From: Bacteroidota bacterium
Lineage (GTDB): Bacteria; Bacteroidota; Ignavibacteria; Tepidaquicellales; Tepidaquicellaceae
DNA: 17,901 nt
NCBI GenBank assembly: GCA_023429265.1
Contig: JAEYVS010000089.1
Location: 1-17,901 of the forward strand
Direction of reading: 5' to 3'
A program made the position numbers and the translations under genes. The notes beneath the pieces were generated by a model. That model saw only the letters and a program-made list of their open reading frames with translations, did no database searches and was not told the origin of the DNA. Shown here one piece after another: positions 1-7,918 of the stretch. Position 1 is the first letter of the stretch. Each line of letters starts with the position of its first letter.

Positions 1-87
1 AATAATGCAAGAGATTACTTTGAAAAAACTTTTACCTTGAAACACTCATTACAAAAATATCTCGAGCTAATAAAAACTCTGAATTAA
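1..87 (+). CDS. C-terminal tail of a probable glycosyltransferase (partial)
   Basis: Frame 1 is open from the window edge to a TAA at 85-87 and encodes 28 residues beginning NNARDYFEKTFTLKHS. A helical end with an A-R-x-x-F-E pattern followed some 10 residues later by Y-x-x-L-I resembles the last helix of GT4-type (group 1) glycosyltransferases. That family assignment rests on a short stretch and is tentative. The stop overlaps the next start by one base (TAATG), which suggests translational coupling and that this gene belongs to the same polysaccharide operon. Nothing of the catalytic domain is visible. Confidence 0.55.
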   Translation, partial: NNARDYFEKTFTLKHSLQKYLELIKTLN

Positions 88-830
88 TGATATCTAAAAT
101 AGAAAAAATATTAGCCGGGCTAAAGACTGTCTCAAAAGATAGAAAGTTCATAAGTAATGTGTCATCCGGTGGAAGATCGCTTGCTTCGTTTCAGTTGAAT
201 CTCGCAATAAAAAATTATTGCAGTAATTTTAAAACTATTCTGGATGTTGGAGCTAATAAGGGACAGTTTGCCTTTGCAGCTTCACAAATATTTCCTGAAG
301 CTGATATATATTCATTCGAACCGGTACCTGACGTATATCAAACATTAAAAAGGAATACGAAAAAGATGACTAAGATACAGACATTTAATAAAGCCCTCGG
401 GGCTGAAATAGGCAAAATTAAATTTTATAAAAATAAATACTCTCATGCTAGTTCCGCTTTGCCAATACACGATAATCAAAAGAAACTAATACCTGGAACC
501 TCAGATGTGGAGGAAATTGAAGTAGAGGTTAGTACGCTTAATGATTTTCTTGCAGGTATAGACGTGGTAAGTCCTTCGTTACTTAAACTCGATGTCCAGG
601 GATATGAAAAGGAAGTTATTAAAGGGGCATCGAATGTATTTGACAAAATAGATTACATTCTTTTTGAAACTTCATTCATTGAGATGTATCAGGGTGAACC
701 GCTTTTTGATGAAATGCACGAATTTGTAAAAGAGAAGGGATTTAAAATCCTAGCTCCTGTGGGATTTCTTCAGACTGATAATTTGCAAATTCCCCAAATG
801 GATATTTTATACAAAAGAGATAATGTATGA
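87..830 (+). CDS. FkbM-family SAM-dependent methyltransferase
   Basis: The 247-residue protein is a class I methyltransferase of the FkbM type. The SAM-binding motif I ILDVGANKGQ is at residues 51-60, the acidic second strand ends in FEPV at about 77-80, and the family's hallmark KLDVQGYE followed by KGA is near 167-178. FkbM enzymes usually O-methylate hydroxyls of sugars or polyketides; in this glycan locus a sugar residue of the exported polysaccharide is the likely substrate (inference). No signal peptide or membrane segment is seen, so it should act in the cytoplasm. The start overlaps the upstream stop by one base, and the stop overlaps the next start as ATGA, so it is tightly coupled on both sides. 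Length is normal for the family. Confidence 0.88.
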   Translation: MISKIEKILAGLKTVSKDRKFISNVSSGGRSLASFQLNLAIKNYCSNFKTILDVGANKGQFAFAASQIFPEADIYSFEPVPDVYQTLKRNTKKMTKIQTFNKALGAEIGKIKFYKNKYSHASSALPIHDNQKKLIPGTSDVEEIEVEVSTLNDFLAGIDVVSPSLLKLDVQGYEKEVIKGASNVFDKIDYILFETSFIEMYQGEPLFDEMHEFVKEKGFKILAPVGFLQTDNLQIPQMDILYKRDNV

Positions 831-2809
831 AACTCAGATGTTTAGCAAATATTATATTTATAATTTCAATTCTGTTTCCTGTTGTTGCATGCTCTCAATC
901 TGTAAATAAATCAAATAAGCGTTTTCTTGGTTTTCACTTTGATTTCCACGCTAAAAAAGATGATAAAGAAATTGGAAAAAATGTTGATCAGGCTTCCATA
1001 GATAAATTCCTAAATTTAATAAATCCTGATTATGTCCAGGTCGATACCAAGGGTGTTTATGGCATCTCAAGTTATCCTACTAAAGTAGGTTTTACTTCTA
1101 CCTCATACGAGACAGATGTTTTGAGACTTTGGAGAGGCCTTACCACAAAGTATGGAGTATCTTTGTATTCACACTATACAACCATAATGGACGAAGAAGC
1201 AGCTGCGAGATTCCCTAATTGGGCAAGAGTTAAAAATGATAATCAAAAAGATAAATCCAAAGTCTCTATTTTCAGTAATTATGCAGAAGAGCTTTTCATA
1301 CCCCAGGTAAAAGAATTTATTTCTGAATATAATCTGGATGGGATATGGATAGATGCGGATAGCTGGGCACTTGAGCCCGAATATGGCTCAAAGGTTCGTA
1401 ATGAATTAAGAGCTGAAACTTCCCTCACAGATATACCTACTGGAGACAACGTTAATTATAATAAATATATTGAGTTTTTAAGAAATGAATATGTTTCGTA
1501 TGCAAAAAATTATGTAAACAAGATACATTCTTACGACCCGGATTTCAAAATTGGTATTAACTGGGCATATTCTAAAATGATGCCGGAACCAATTGAAATT
1601 GACGTTGATTACCTTTCAGCTGATATGTCGGGAAAGAACTGGATATATGATGCCGCGTTTGATTCAAGAGTCTTTGCATCGTATGATAAACCTTGGGATC
1701 TGATGTCATGGAGTTTTTATGACAAAGGAATAAAACCGGAGAAACTTCTGCTTCTCGAGGCAGCTGAGGTTCTTTCTATGGGTGGGGGATATCAAAGCTA
1801 CTGGTTTCAGATGAGAAACGGAGGTTTTGATAAGAGCAATCTTGCCCTTATGAAAAATCTTGCGGATTTCTGCAGGGCAAGAGAGCCATTCTGTTTTGAG
1901 ACTAAGATTATACCGCAGGTAGGAATTTTCTTTTCTCGTGAGACCTGGGCTGAGAAAACAAGTTCTGTGTATAATGGAGGTGGTAATGATAATATACAGG
2001 GTGTTACATCTTTGTTTCTTGATGCGGGGGCTTCCGTTCAGATATTAATGGAGCATGACTTGAATGACCTCAGTTCATACCCTTTTGTGGTGATCCCGGA
2101 ATCTGATGTTATGAGCCCTTCCATAAAAAATAAATTTACCAATTACGTCAATAATGGCGGCAGATTGCTCATCATTGGCAATAAAGCTTCGGAGATTTTT
2201 AAGAATGAATTGAATGTACGTTTTACTGAGCATTTTGTTTATAAAAAGTATGCTCTGAAGAATAATAATGGTGTTCAGGTATTTGATTTGCCTTATGCTC
2301 AGGTTCAGCCCGGAAGTAATACTGATGTTTTGATAAATACCTATTTGGCGGATAATAATTCTAAGGTTTATTCACCTTTCCTTACTTCACGTAGACTTGG
2401 AAGTGGAGTTATTTCAGGTATCTACTCCAATTTAGGAAGCTTTTACCACACTAATGAGTCTGGTCTGCTTGTTAATTCATTCAGGGAAATACTTAAGGAT
2501 ATTTTCCCTGGCCAAACTGTTCGTTCCTTATCTGACGAAAAAATTCATATTACTCTTTCGGAAAAAAACGGTCAAAAACTTATCCAATTGATAAATGTTC
2601 AGCACCTTAAGCCGAATATGAATGCGGAATATTATGGAGAACTTGCACCGGCAAAAAATGTTCGTTTAAATATTAAATCACCTGTAAGACCTTCACGTTT
2701 GGTACTTCAACCGGAAAACAGGGAATTAAATTTTACTTATTCTAATGGGACTATTGACATAACTATAGACAATTTAGATGTTTATTCGATAATACAAATA
2801 GTTAATTAA
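827..2809 (+). CDS. Putative glycoside-hydrolase-like lipoprotein (GHL6 / GH42-like architecture)
   Basis: This 660-residue protein starts with a hydrophobic leader and a lipobox-like VVAC at residues 19-22, so export as a lipoprotein anchored at Cys22 is likely. Residues about 32-350 look like a TIM barrel: DYVQVDTKG at 68-76, DGIWIDADSW at 171-180 on a probable barrel strand end, and an acidic residue at 311 in LLLLEAAE followed by a glycine-rich loop. Residues about 360-470 look like a Rossmann-type domain similar to the beta-galactosidase trimerisation (GATase-like) fold, and the rest looks like beta-sandwich. The pattern recalls the hypothetical glycosyl hydrolase 6 (GHL6) and alpha-L-fucosidase-like groups, but no substrate can be named. 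It overlaps the methyltransferase stop by four bases. Its place inside a polysaccharide operon suggests trimming, turnover or remodelling of the product. Confidence 0.68.
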   Translation: MKLRCLANIIFIISILFPVVACSQSVNKSNKRFLGFHFDFHAKKDDKEIGKNVDQASIDKFLNLINPDYVQVDTKGVYGISSYPTKVGFTSTSYETDVLRLWRGLTTKYGVSLYSHYTTIMDEEAAARFPNWARVKNDNQKDKSKVSIFSNYAEELFIPQVKEFISEYNLDGIWIDADSWALEPEYGSKVRNELRAETSLTDIPTGDNVNYNKYIEFLRNEYVSYAKNYVNKIHSYDPDFKIGINWAYSKMMPEPIEIDVDYLSADMSGKNWIYDAAFDSRVFASYDKPWDLMSWSFYDKGIKPEKLLLLEAAEVLSMGGGYQSYWFQMRNGGFDKSNLALMKNLADFCRAREPFCFETKIIPQVGIFFSRETWAEKTSSVYNGGGNDNIQGVTSLFLDAGASVQILMEHDLNDLSSYPFVVIPESDVMSPSIKNKFTNYVNNGGRLLIIGNKASEIFKNELNVRFTEHFVYKKYALKNNNGVQVFDLPYAQVQPGSNTDVLINTYLADNNSKVYSPFLTSRRLGSGVISGIYSNLGSFYHTNESGLLVNSFREILKDIFPGQTVRSLSDEKIHITLSEKNGQKLIQLINVQHLKPNMNAEYYGELAPAKNVRLNIKSPVRPSRLVLQPENRELNFTYSNGTIDITIDNLDVYSIIQIVN

Positions 2810-2867
2810 TTAATTTTCATTTCTTTTTAGAGCCTGAATATCTAATTTAACCGAGTTTAAATCAATC

Positions 2868-2880
2868 GGGAAGTAGGTTG
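2868..2880 (+). promoter_or_regulatory. Ribosome-binding site and TTG start of the sugar-phosphate transferase
   Basis: A GGGAAG purine run at 2868-2873 lies four bases before a TTG at 2878-2880. No in-frame ATG or GTG precedes the first membrane helix, so TTG is the best start. Most other genes here lack a recognisable Shine-Dalgarno sequence, so this one is informative. Confidence 0.5.
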
Positions 2881-4263
2881 TCAAAAAGAACTGAAAAATT
2901 ATTTCTTGTATTTTCAGATATTATATTCATTAATCTGGCGTGGACGCTATATTATTTCATTAGGGTTGAATCAGGTTGGATTAGCTATGCAAATCCTCCT
3001 GCCTTTCTTGCGCCTATGATAGCAGTTTTTTTCTATTGGATTATAATCTTCTCTTTTGCGGGATTATACCAGCATTGGTTTGTAAGGTCCCGGTTTGATG
3101 AATTTGCCTCCGTTTTTAAGGCAGTTTCTGTAGGAAGTATGATTTTGTTCTTTGCTATATTTGTTGATGATATGATGAGAGATGCTCCGATCATATCGAG
3201 GTACATAATTATCTTCTATTGGCTTCTAATGGTATTCTGTGTGGGTACAGGCAGAGTCATTATTAGAGGAGTCCAGAGAAATCTCCTACAAAAGGGCATC
3301 GGGTTGCGGAATTCGTTCATCGTTGGCAGCGGTCCAAAAGCTAAGGAGCTGTTAGGCTTCATTGAGATGTTCCCGCAGTTGGGATATAAATTCTCCGGAT
3401 ATATTTCAACAAATGGTAAAATCTCAGTTAATGGAGATAATATCATTGGAAAAATACAGGACCTGCCGTCCTTGATAAAAGGCTTTGGGATCTCCGAGAT
3501 TCTCATTGCCCTCGATGAAGATGAGAAAAGCAAAGTAATGGATGTCATTAAATACTGCTCCGGTACCGATGTAAATCTCAAGATAATGCCGGATACCTAT
3601 GAGATAGTAAGCGGTCTTGCAAAGACTAACCAAATTTATGGTGTACCACTCATAGAGGTAATGCCGGATATTATGTCACCTGCGGCAACACTTACTAAAA
3701 GAGTTATAGATGTGGTGGGGTCTTTTTTAATACTTATTCTTACTTTGCCGGTTGTTCTTATACTTATGCCTCTGGTAAAGTTAACTTCTAAAGGTCCATT
3801 GCTATACAAACAGGAGAGAGTCGGAAAAAATGGTCAGCATTTTACTATTTACAAATTCCGTACAATGATAGAAAATGCTGAGGAATATGGACCGGAATGG
3901 TCGGGACCCGATGACCCCAGGATTACTAAAATCGGAAAATTCTTGAGAAGAACTCATATTGATGAGGTGCCTCAGCTGGTAAATGTTCTAAAAAATGAAA
4001 TGAGCATCGTTGGTCCAAGGCCTGAGCGGCCGTTTTTTGTTGAGGAATTGAAAAATCAGATACCATATTACTATAAAAGATTGTCAGTGAAACCCGGAAT
4101 TACAGGATGGGCACAGATAAAATATAAATACGATTCGTCACTCGATGATGTCAAATCTAAACTACAATTTGATTTCTATTACATAGAAAATATGAGTCTT
4201 ACTCTTGATCTTAAAATAATTTTAAACACTATTATTGTAGTTTTACTTTTAAAAGGAAGATAG
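2878..4263 (+). CDS. Polyprenyl-phosphate sugar-1-phosphate transferase (WcaJ/WbaP-type initiating enzyme)
   Basis: This 461-residue membrane enzyme has the usual long architecture of the family. Four hydrophobic segments lie at about 8-28, 41-63, 84-100 and 108-125. A central nucleotide-binding-like domain opens with FIVGSGPKAKELL near 147, and a complete C-terminal sugar transferase domain spans 274-461. In that domain I see KRVIDVVGS at 274, KQERVGKNGQHF, KFRTM at 326-330, PDDPRITKIG around 344-353, IDEVPQL at 361-367, SIVGPRPERP and KPGITGWAQI. Such enzymes transfer a sugar-1-phosphate (often glucose or galactose) from a nucleotide sugar to undecaprenyl phosphate in the inner membrane, the first step of a lipid-linked glycan. 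The sugar cannot be read from the sequence. It starts with TTG and ends one base before the next gene starts. Confidence 0.9.
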   Translation: MSKRTEKLFLVFSDIIFINLAWTLYYFIRVESGWISYANPPAFLAPMIAVFFYWIIIFSFAGLYQHWFVRSRFDEFASVFKAVSVGSMILFFAIFVDDMMRDAPIISRYIIIFYWLLMVFCVGTGRVIIRGVQRNLLQKGIGLRNSFIVGSGPKAKELLGFIEMFPQLGYKFSGYISTNGKISVNGDNIIGKIQDLPSLIKGFGISEILIALDEDEKSKVMDVIKYCSGTDVNLKIMPDTYEIVSGLAKTNQIYGVPLIEVMPDIMSPAATLTKRVIDVVGSFLILILTLPVVLILMPLVKLTSKGPLLYKQERVGKNGQHFTIYKFRTMIENAEEYGPEWSGPDDPRITKIGKFLRRTHIDEVPQLVNVLKNEMSIVGPRPERPFFVEELKNQIPYYYKRLSVKPGITGWAQIKYKYDSSLDDVKSKLQFDFYYIENMSLTLDLKIILNTIIVVLLLKGR

Positions 4264-4267
4264 TTTG
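4254..4267 (+). promoter_or_regulatory. Ribosome-binding site inside the upstream gene and TTG start of the GT2 gene
   Basis: AGGAAG at 4254-4259, within the last codons of the preceding gene, lies five bases before TTG at 4265-4267. The next residues RRILVIIPTFNE match the normal beginning of a GT2 domain, which supports this start. Confidence 0.55.
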
Positions 4268-4987
4268 CGTAGAATTCTTGTTATAATCCCGACTTTCAAT
4301 GAATCAGAGAATATCACTAAAATTATTCCTGAGGTATTGGCGCATTCAAATGATAAGAATGAGTTTAATGTTCTTGTAGTCGATGACAATTCCCCCGATG
4401 GCACTGCTGCACTTGTAAAAGGGATGAATAATCCCAATGTATTTATCATTGAGAGGGAAGGCAAGCTTGGTTTGGGAACGGCATATATTCGGGGTTTCAG
4501 ATATGCCATGGAAAACAAGTTTGATCTTGTCTTTGAAATGGACGCGGATTTTTCACACGACCCTAAATATCTTCCTGAGTTCCTGGAAAAAATCAATGAA
4601 GGAGCGGATATGGTAGTTGGCTCAAGGTATATTAATGGTGTTTCTGTGTTAAATTGGCCTATGAGTAGGCTAATATTGAGCTACTTTGCCAATATGTATA
4701 CTCGCGTGATAACAGGCTTAAAAGTGCGTGACACTACCGCCGGATTTGCCTGTTATAAAGTTTCCTCACTCTCAAGCATTGATCTGGATAAAGTGAGATC
4801 AAATGGATACTCTTTTCAGATCGAAATGAAGTTTAAGATGTATAAAAAGGGATTTAAAATTGTTGAGATACCAATACTGTTCATAGATAGGCGGGCAGGG
4901 GAATCTAAAATGTCAAGAAGAGTGGTCTACGAAGCTTACTTTATGGTTTGGAAGTTGAAGCTAAAATCGATCTTCGGTAAGCTTTAA
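4265..4987 (+). CDS. GT2 glycosyltransferase, polyprenyl-phosphate mannose synthase (DPM1)-like
   Basis: The 240-residue protein is a compact GT-A glycosyltransferase. Visible motifs are IIPTFNESENI at 8-18, VVDDNSPDGT at 38-47, GKLGLGTAYIRGF near 66-78, MDADFSHDP at 92-100 carrying the metal-binding DAD, VGSRY at 118-122, RDTTAGF at 155-161, QIEM at 185-188 and the acceptor-side RAGESKMS at 210-217. This combination is typical of dolichyl/polyprenyl-phosphate mannose synthases, which move mannose (or glucose) from a nucleotide sugar to a polyprenyl phosphate on the cytoplasmic face. There is no C-terminal membrane anchor, so it is the short single-domain type. The donor sugar is unproven. 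Placed between two sugar-phosphate-transferase-like proteins, it probably supplies a lipid-linked sugar for the same glycan. Confidence 0.88.
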   Translation: MRRILVIIPTFNESENITKIIPEVLAHSNDKNEFNVLVVDDNSPDGTAALVKGMNNPNVFIIEREGKLGLGTAYIRGFRYAMENKFDLVFEMDADFSHDPKYLPEFLEKINEGADMVVGSRYINGVSVLNWPMSRLILSYFANMYTRVITGLKVRDTTAGFACYKVSSLSSIDLDKVRSNGYSFQIEMKFKMYKKGFKIVEIPILFIDRRAGESKMSRRVVYEAYFMVWKLKLKSIFGKL

Positions 4988-5011
4988 TATTTTTTAAAAT
5001 TTATACGACCC

Positions 5012-6949
5012 ATGATCGATGTCTCTATTGTCATAGTTAATTACAATGTTAAAGACCTGGTCGATAACTGTATTGCCTCCATTTACAAATCCAATACTGC
5101 GAACCATTCCTTTGAAATTTTTCTTGTTGATAATAACTCTATCGACGGATCCGCCGGTTTTATCCGCGAAAAATATCCGGATGTCATTGTTATTGAAAAT
5201 GAAGAAAATATCGGCTTTTCTAAAGCTAATAACCTGGCATTGCGAAGGGCAAGTGGTAACTATATTCTCATTCTAAACCCTGATACGATACTCGAAGAAG
5301 GTACTTTTAGTAAGATGATCCGGTTCTGCGAGGATAATCAAAATGCCGGCGCTGTTACTTCCAGGCTGATTCTTGCTAATGGACAGCTGGACTCGGCTTG
5401 CAAGAGAAGCTTTCCTACACCCGGAGTTGCTATTCCACGAATGTTGGGTTTATCCGGGCTTTTTCCTAAAAGTAAATTGTTTGGTAAGTATAATCTTTCC
5501 TACCTTGACGAAAACCAGACACATAAAGTGGATGCTATATGCGGTGCGTTTATGTTTATTCCGAAAGAAGCGCTTAATAAAGCAGGGTTGTTTGACGAAG
5601 AGTATTTTATGTATGGAGAGGACCTTGACTTGTGTTTTCGCATTAATAAAAGTGGATATGATATTTACTATTACCCCGGAGTAACGACAGTCCACCTTAA
5701 AGGCGCCAGCACTAAGAAAACAAATATCTCTTATGTGAATAATTTTTACGGGGCGATGGACATTTTCGTAAGAAAGAATTTTACGGGTGTCCCTAAGCTT
5801 CTGTCGGTTTTTATAAGATTTGGTATTCTTTTTAGATCTTCGATATCATACCTGAAAAGAGCCTTTGGTTTTTTTCTATTTCCATTGATCGATTTTATCC
5901 TTGTGTTTGCGGGATTATACGTATCTGTGTATTTGCGTTTTGGATTCTTTCCCGTTGGAGATTATCTTTTTATTATCTCCATTTATGTAATAACAATGAT
6001 GGTCCTCTTACTGCTTTTTGGAAATTATAATTCACAAAAGCGTCTATCGCCTGTAAAAGCATTTAATGCTATTCTTACCGGCTTTTTCGTAAATTCATCC
6101 ATTACATACTTCTTTAATGAATATGCTTTTTCAAGGGGAGTGATTCTCATATCAACAGTTATATCCATTTTTACTTTGATTGGCTGGAGAAGCCTGTTCA
6201 TTATGTATAATTTTTTTAAATCCAAGAATATACTTCTGAATAAGGTAAATCTTTTGGTTGTTGGAAATAAAGAACTCACCCAGGATATAGAAGAAAAACT
6301 TCTTGCGAAGTATAATATCATTCATTTTAATGACATATCCGAAAAAAGGACAATTAACGACCTCAAGGAAACAATTATAATTAACGATATTCACGAGGTA
6401 GTATTTTCCGATGACAAATTTTCAAACCAGGAAATTCTTAGTACCATTTCTTCATTTAAAAACCGTAATGTGCAATTTAAGATCGTCCCGTCAGGAAAAG
6501 AGCTTATTTTGTCCAAATTACAGTCTAATATTGATGATATTTCGCTAATTGAGATTGAATATAATATTAATAATAAATTAAATATATTTTTAAAGAGGAT
6601 TTTTGATTTTTTCCTGTCCCTGGTTTTGATTTTTACCATTTATCCTTTTATCTTAATATATGGTAAGATCCTTAAAAAACCGCTGGGAAGGCATACATCT
6701 AAGCTTTTGAACCTTCCCAAAGTTCTTTCAGGTAAAATGAGCTTTGTAGGTGTCCCTGAATGGTACCGCACCCGTGAAAAGGAATATCTTGGAAAAAGAG
6801 GACTTACAGGGTTGATACAGATCAATTATTACGATGGAATGTCCGACAAGGAAATGTCTAACTATAATGTTTTCTACGCTAAAAATCAGACACTTATGCT
6901 TGATGTGGAAATTTTACTTAAAACATTTTTTTCATTTTTAAGAAGATAA
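5012..6949 (+). CDS. GT2 glycosyltransferase fused to a degenerate sugar-phosphate transferase
   Basis: The protein has 645 residues in two parts. Residues 1-270 form a rhamnosyltransferase-like GT2 domain: SIVIVNYN at 5-12, the metal-binding ILNPDT at 87-92, CGAFMFIP at 177-184, and GEDLDLCFR at 202-210 with the probable catalytic acidic residues. From about 285 there are four hydrophobic segments, including VYLRFGFFP at 306-314, which recalls the N-terminus of WcaJ-type enzymes. A Rossmann-like VNLLVVGNKE follows at 412-421. Residues 528-645 keep the ends of a sugar transferase domain (LKRIFDFFLS at 527-536, GKMSFVGVPEW at 574-584, GLTGLIQINY at 597-606) but lack its middle: no KQxRxG, KFRxM or DPRxT segment between about 556 and 562. 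The second half is therefore unlikely to be an active transferase; it may serve as membrane anchor or assembly scaffold. The reading frame is intact. Confidence 0.82.
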   Translation: MIDVSIVIVNYNVKDLVDNCIASIYKSNTANHSFEIFLVDNNSIDGSAGFIREKYPDVIVIENEENIGFSKANNLALRRASGNYILILNPDTILEEGTFSKMIRFCEDNQNAGAVTSRLILANGQLDSACKRSFPTPGVAIPRMLGLSGLFPKSKLFGKYNLSYLDENQTHKVDAICGAFMFIPKEALNKAGLFDEEYFMYGEDLDLCFRINKSGYDIYYYPGVTTVHLKGASTKKTNISYVNNFYGAMDIFVRKNFTGVPKLLSVFIRFGILFRSSISYLKRAFGFFLFPLIDFILVFAGLYVSVYLRFGFFPVGDYLFIISIYVITMMVLLLLFGNYNSQKRLSPVKAFNAILTGFFVNSSITYFFNEYAFSRGVILISTVISIFTLIGWRSLFIMYNFFKSKNILLNKVNLLVVGNKELTQDIEEKLLAKYNIIHFNDISEKRTINDLKETIIINDIHEVVFSDDKFSNQEILSTISSFKNRNVQFKIVPSGKELILSKLQSNIDDISLIEIEYNINNKLNIFLKRIFDFFLSLVLIFTIYPFILIYGKILKKPLGRHTSKLLNLPKVLSGKMSFVGVPEWYRTREKEYLGKRGLTGLIQINYYDGMSDKEMSNYNVFYAKNQTLMLDVEILLKTFFSFLRR

Positions 6950-6956
6950 AATATAA

Positions 6957-7907
6957 ATGGCTAACAACAATTTAGATTTCGAGAAACCGATTATTGAACT
7001 GGAGGATAAGATTGCTGATATGAGAAAAATGTCCGATCAGCTCGATATCTCAAATGAAATTAACAAACTTGAACAAAAGGTACAGGAATTAAGAAAGAGT
7101 ATTTTTGAAAATCTTACTCCCTGGCAGGTGGTTCAGCTCGCCCGGCATCCCGAGCGTCCATATACCCTTGATTATATTTACCTGATGACTGATAACTTCG
7201 TTGAACTCCACGGAGACAGATATTACGGTGATGATAAATCCCTCGTCGGAGGTTTTGCCAATATAGGAGAGCATTCCGTGATGATAATGGGTCAGCAGAA
7301 GGGAAGAGATACAAAATCTAACATTTACCGTAATTTCGGAATGTCAAGTCCCGAAGGATACAGAAAAGCGCTTCGCCTTATGAAGCTTGCCGAAAAATTT
7401 AATAAGCCCGTTATTACTTTGATAGATACTCCCGGAGCATATCCCGGTATAGAAGCCGAAGAACGCGGACAGGCTGAAGCAATTGCAAGAAATCTTATGG
7501 AAATGGCTGGTCTAAAAGTCCCTATCATTGCAGTTATTATCGGCGAAGGGGCATCCGGCGGTGCTCTTGGTATTGCTGTGGGTGATAGGGTGTTAATGAT
7601 GCAATACTGTTGGTATTCTGTTATTTCACCTGAATCCTGCTCTTCTATATTATGGAGAAGCTGGGATTTCAAAGAGCAGGCAGCTGAAGCGCTTAAGCTG
7701 ACTGCCCCGGACCTGATGAAGGTGGGTATTATCGATAGAATTATCGAGGAACCGGATGGTGGTGCTCACCGTGACCACGAAAAAGCTGCCGGCATTCTAA
7801 AAAATGTCCTTATGGAAGAATTAAACGAAGTGAAAAAAATTAAAGCGGATAAACTGCTTGATAACCGTATCAAAAAATTTGGTGCTATGGGTTATGTAAA
7901 AGAATAA
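6957..7907 (+). CDS. accA: Acetyl-CoA carboxylase carboxyltransferase subunit alpha
   Basis: At 316 residues this is a normal-length AccA. It shows an N-terminal coiled-coil-like helix (about 10-50), the conserved LARHPERPYT at 61-70, ELHGDR at 84-88, MGQQKGRDTK at 111-120, DTPGAYPGIEAEERGQ at 147-162 and the crotonase-fold oxyanion region IGEGASGGALGIAVGD at 195-210. With AccD it moves the carboxyl group from biotin on BCCP to acetyl-CoA, giving malonyl-CoA for fatty-acid synthesis in the cytoplasm. AccD, AccB and AccC are not in the window, so the partner is encoded elsewhere. It starts seven bases after the polysaccharide fusion gene without a clear ribosome-binding site and is followed 11 bases later by murA, so it is probably co-transcribed with both. 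Confidence 0.97.
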   Translation: MANNNLDFEKPIIELEDKIADMRKMSDQLDISNEINKLEQKVQELRKSIFENLTPWQVVQLARHPERPYTLDYIYLMTDNFVELHGDRYYGDDKSLVGGFANIGEHSVMIMGQQKGRDTKSNIYRNFGMSSPEGYRKALRLMKLAEKFNKPVITLIDTPGAYPGIEAEERGQAEAIARNLMEMAGLKVPIIAVIIGEGASGGALGIAVGDRVLMMQYCWYSVISPESCSSILWRSWDFKEQAAEALKLTAPDLMKVGIIDRIIEEPDGGAHRDHEKAAGILKNVLMEELNEVKKIKADKLLDNRIKKFGAMGYVKE

Positions 7908-7918
7908 ATCAGATAATA

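Noticed and set aside
5373..5684. Second + strand frame within the GT2 fusion gene
   Set aside because: It is the alternative frame of the conserved GT2 domain and shows no domain of its own.
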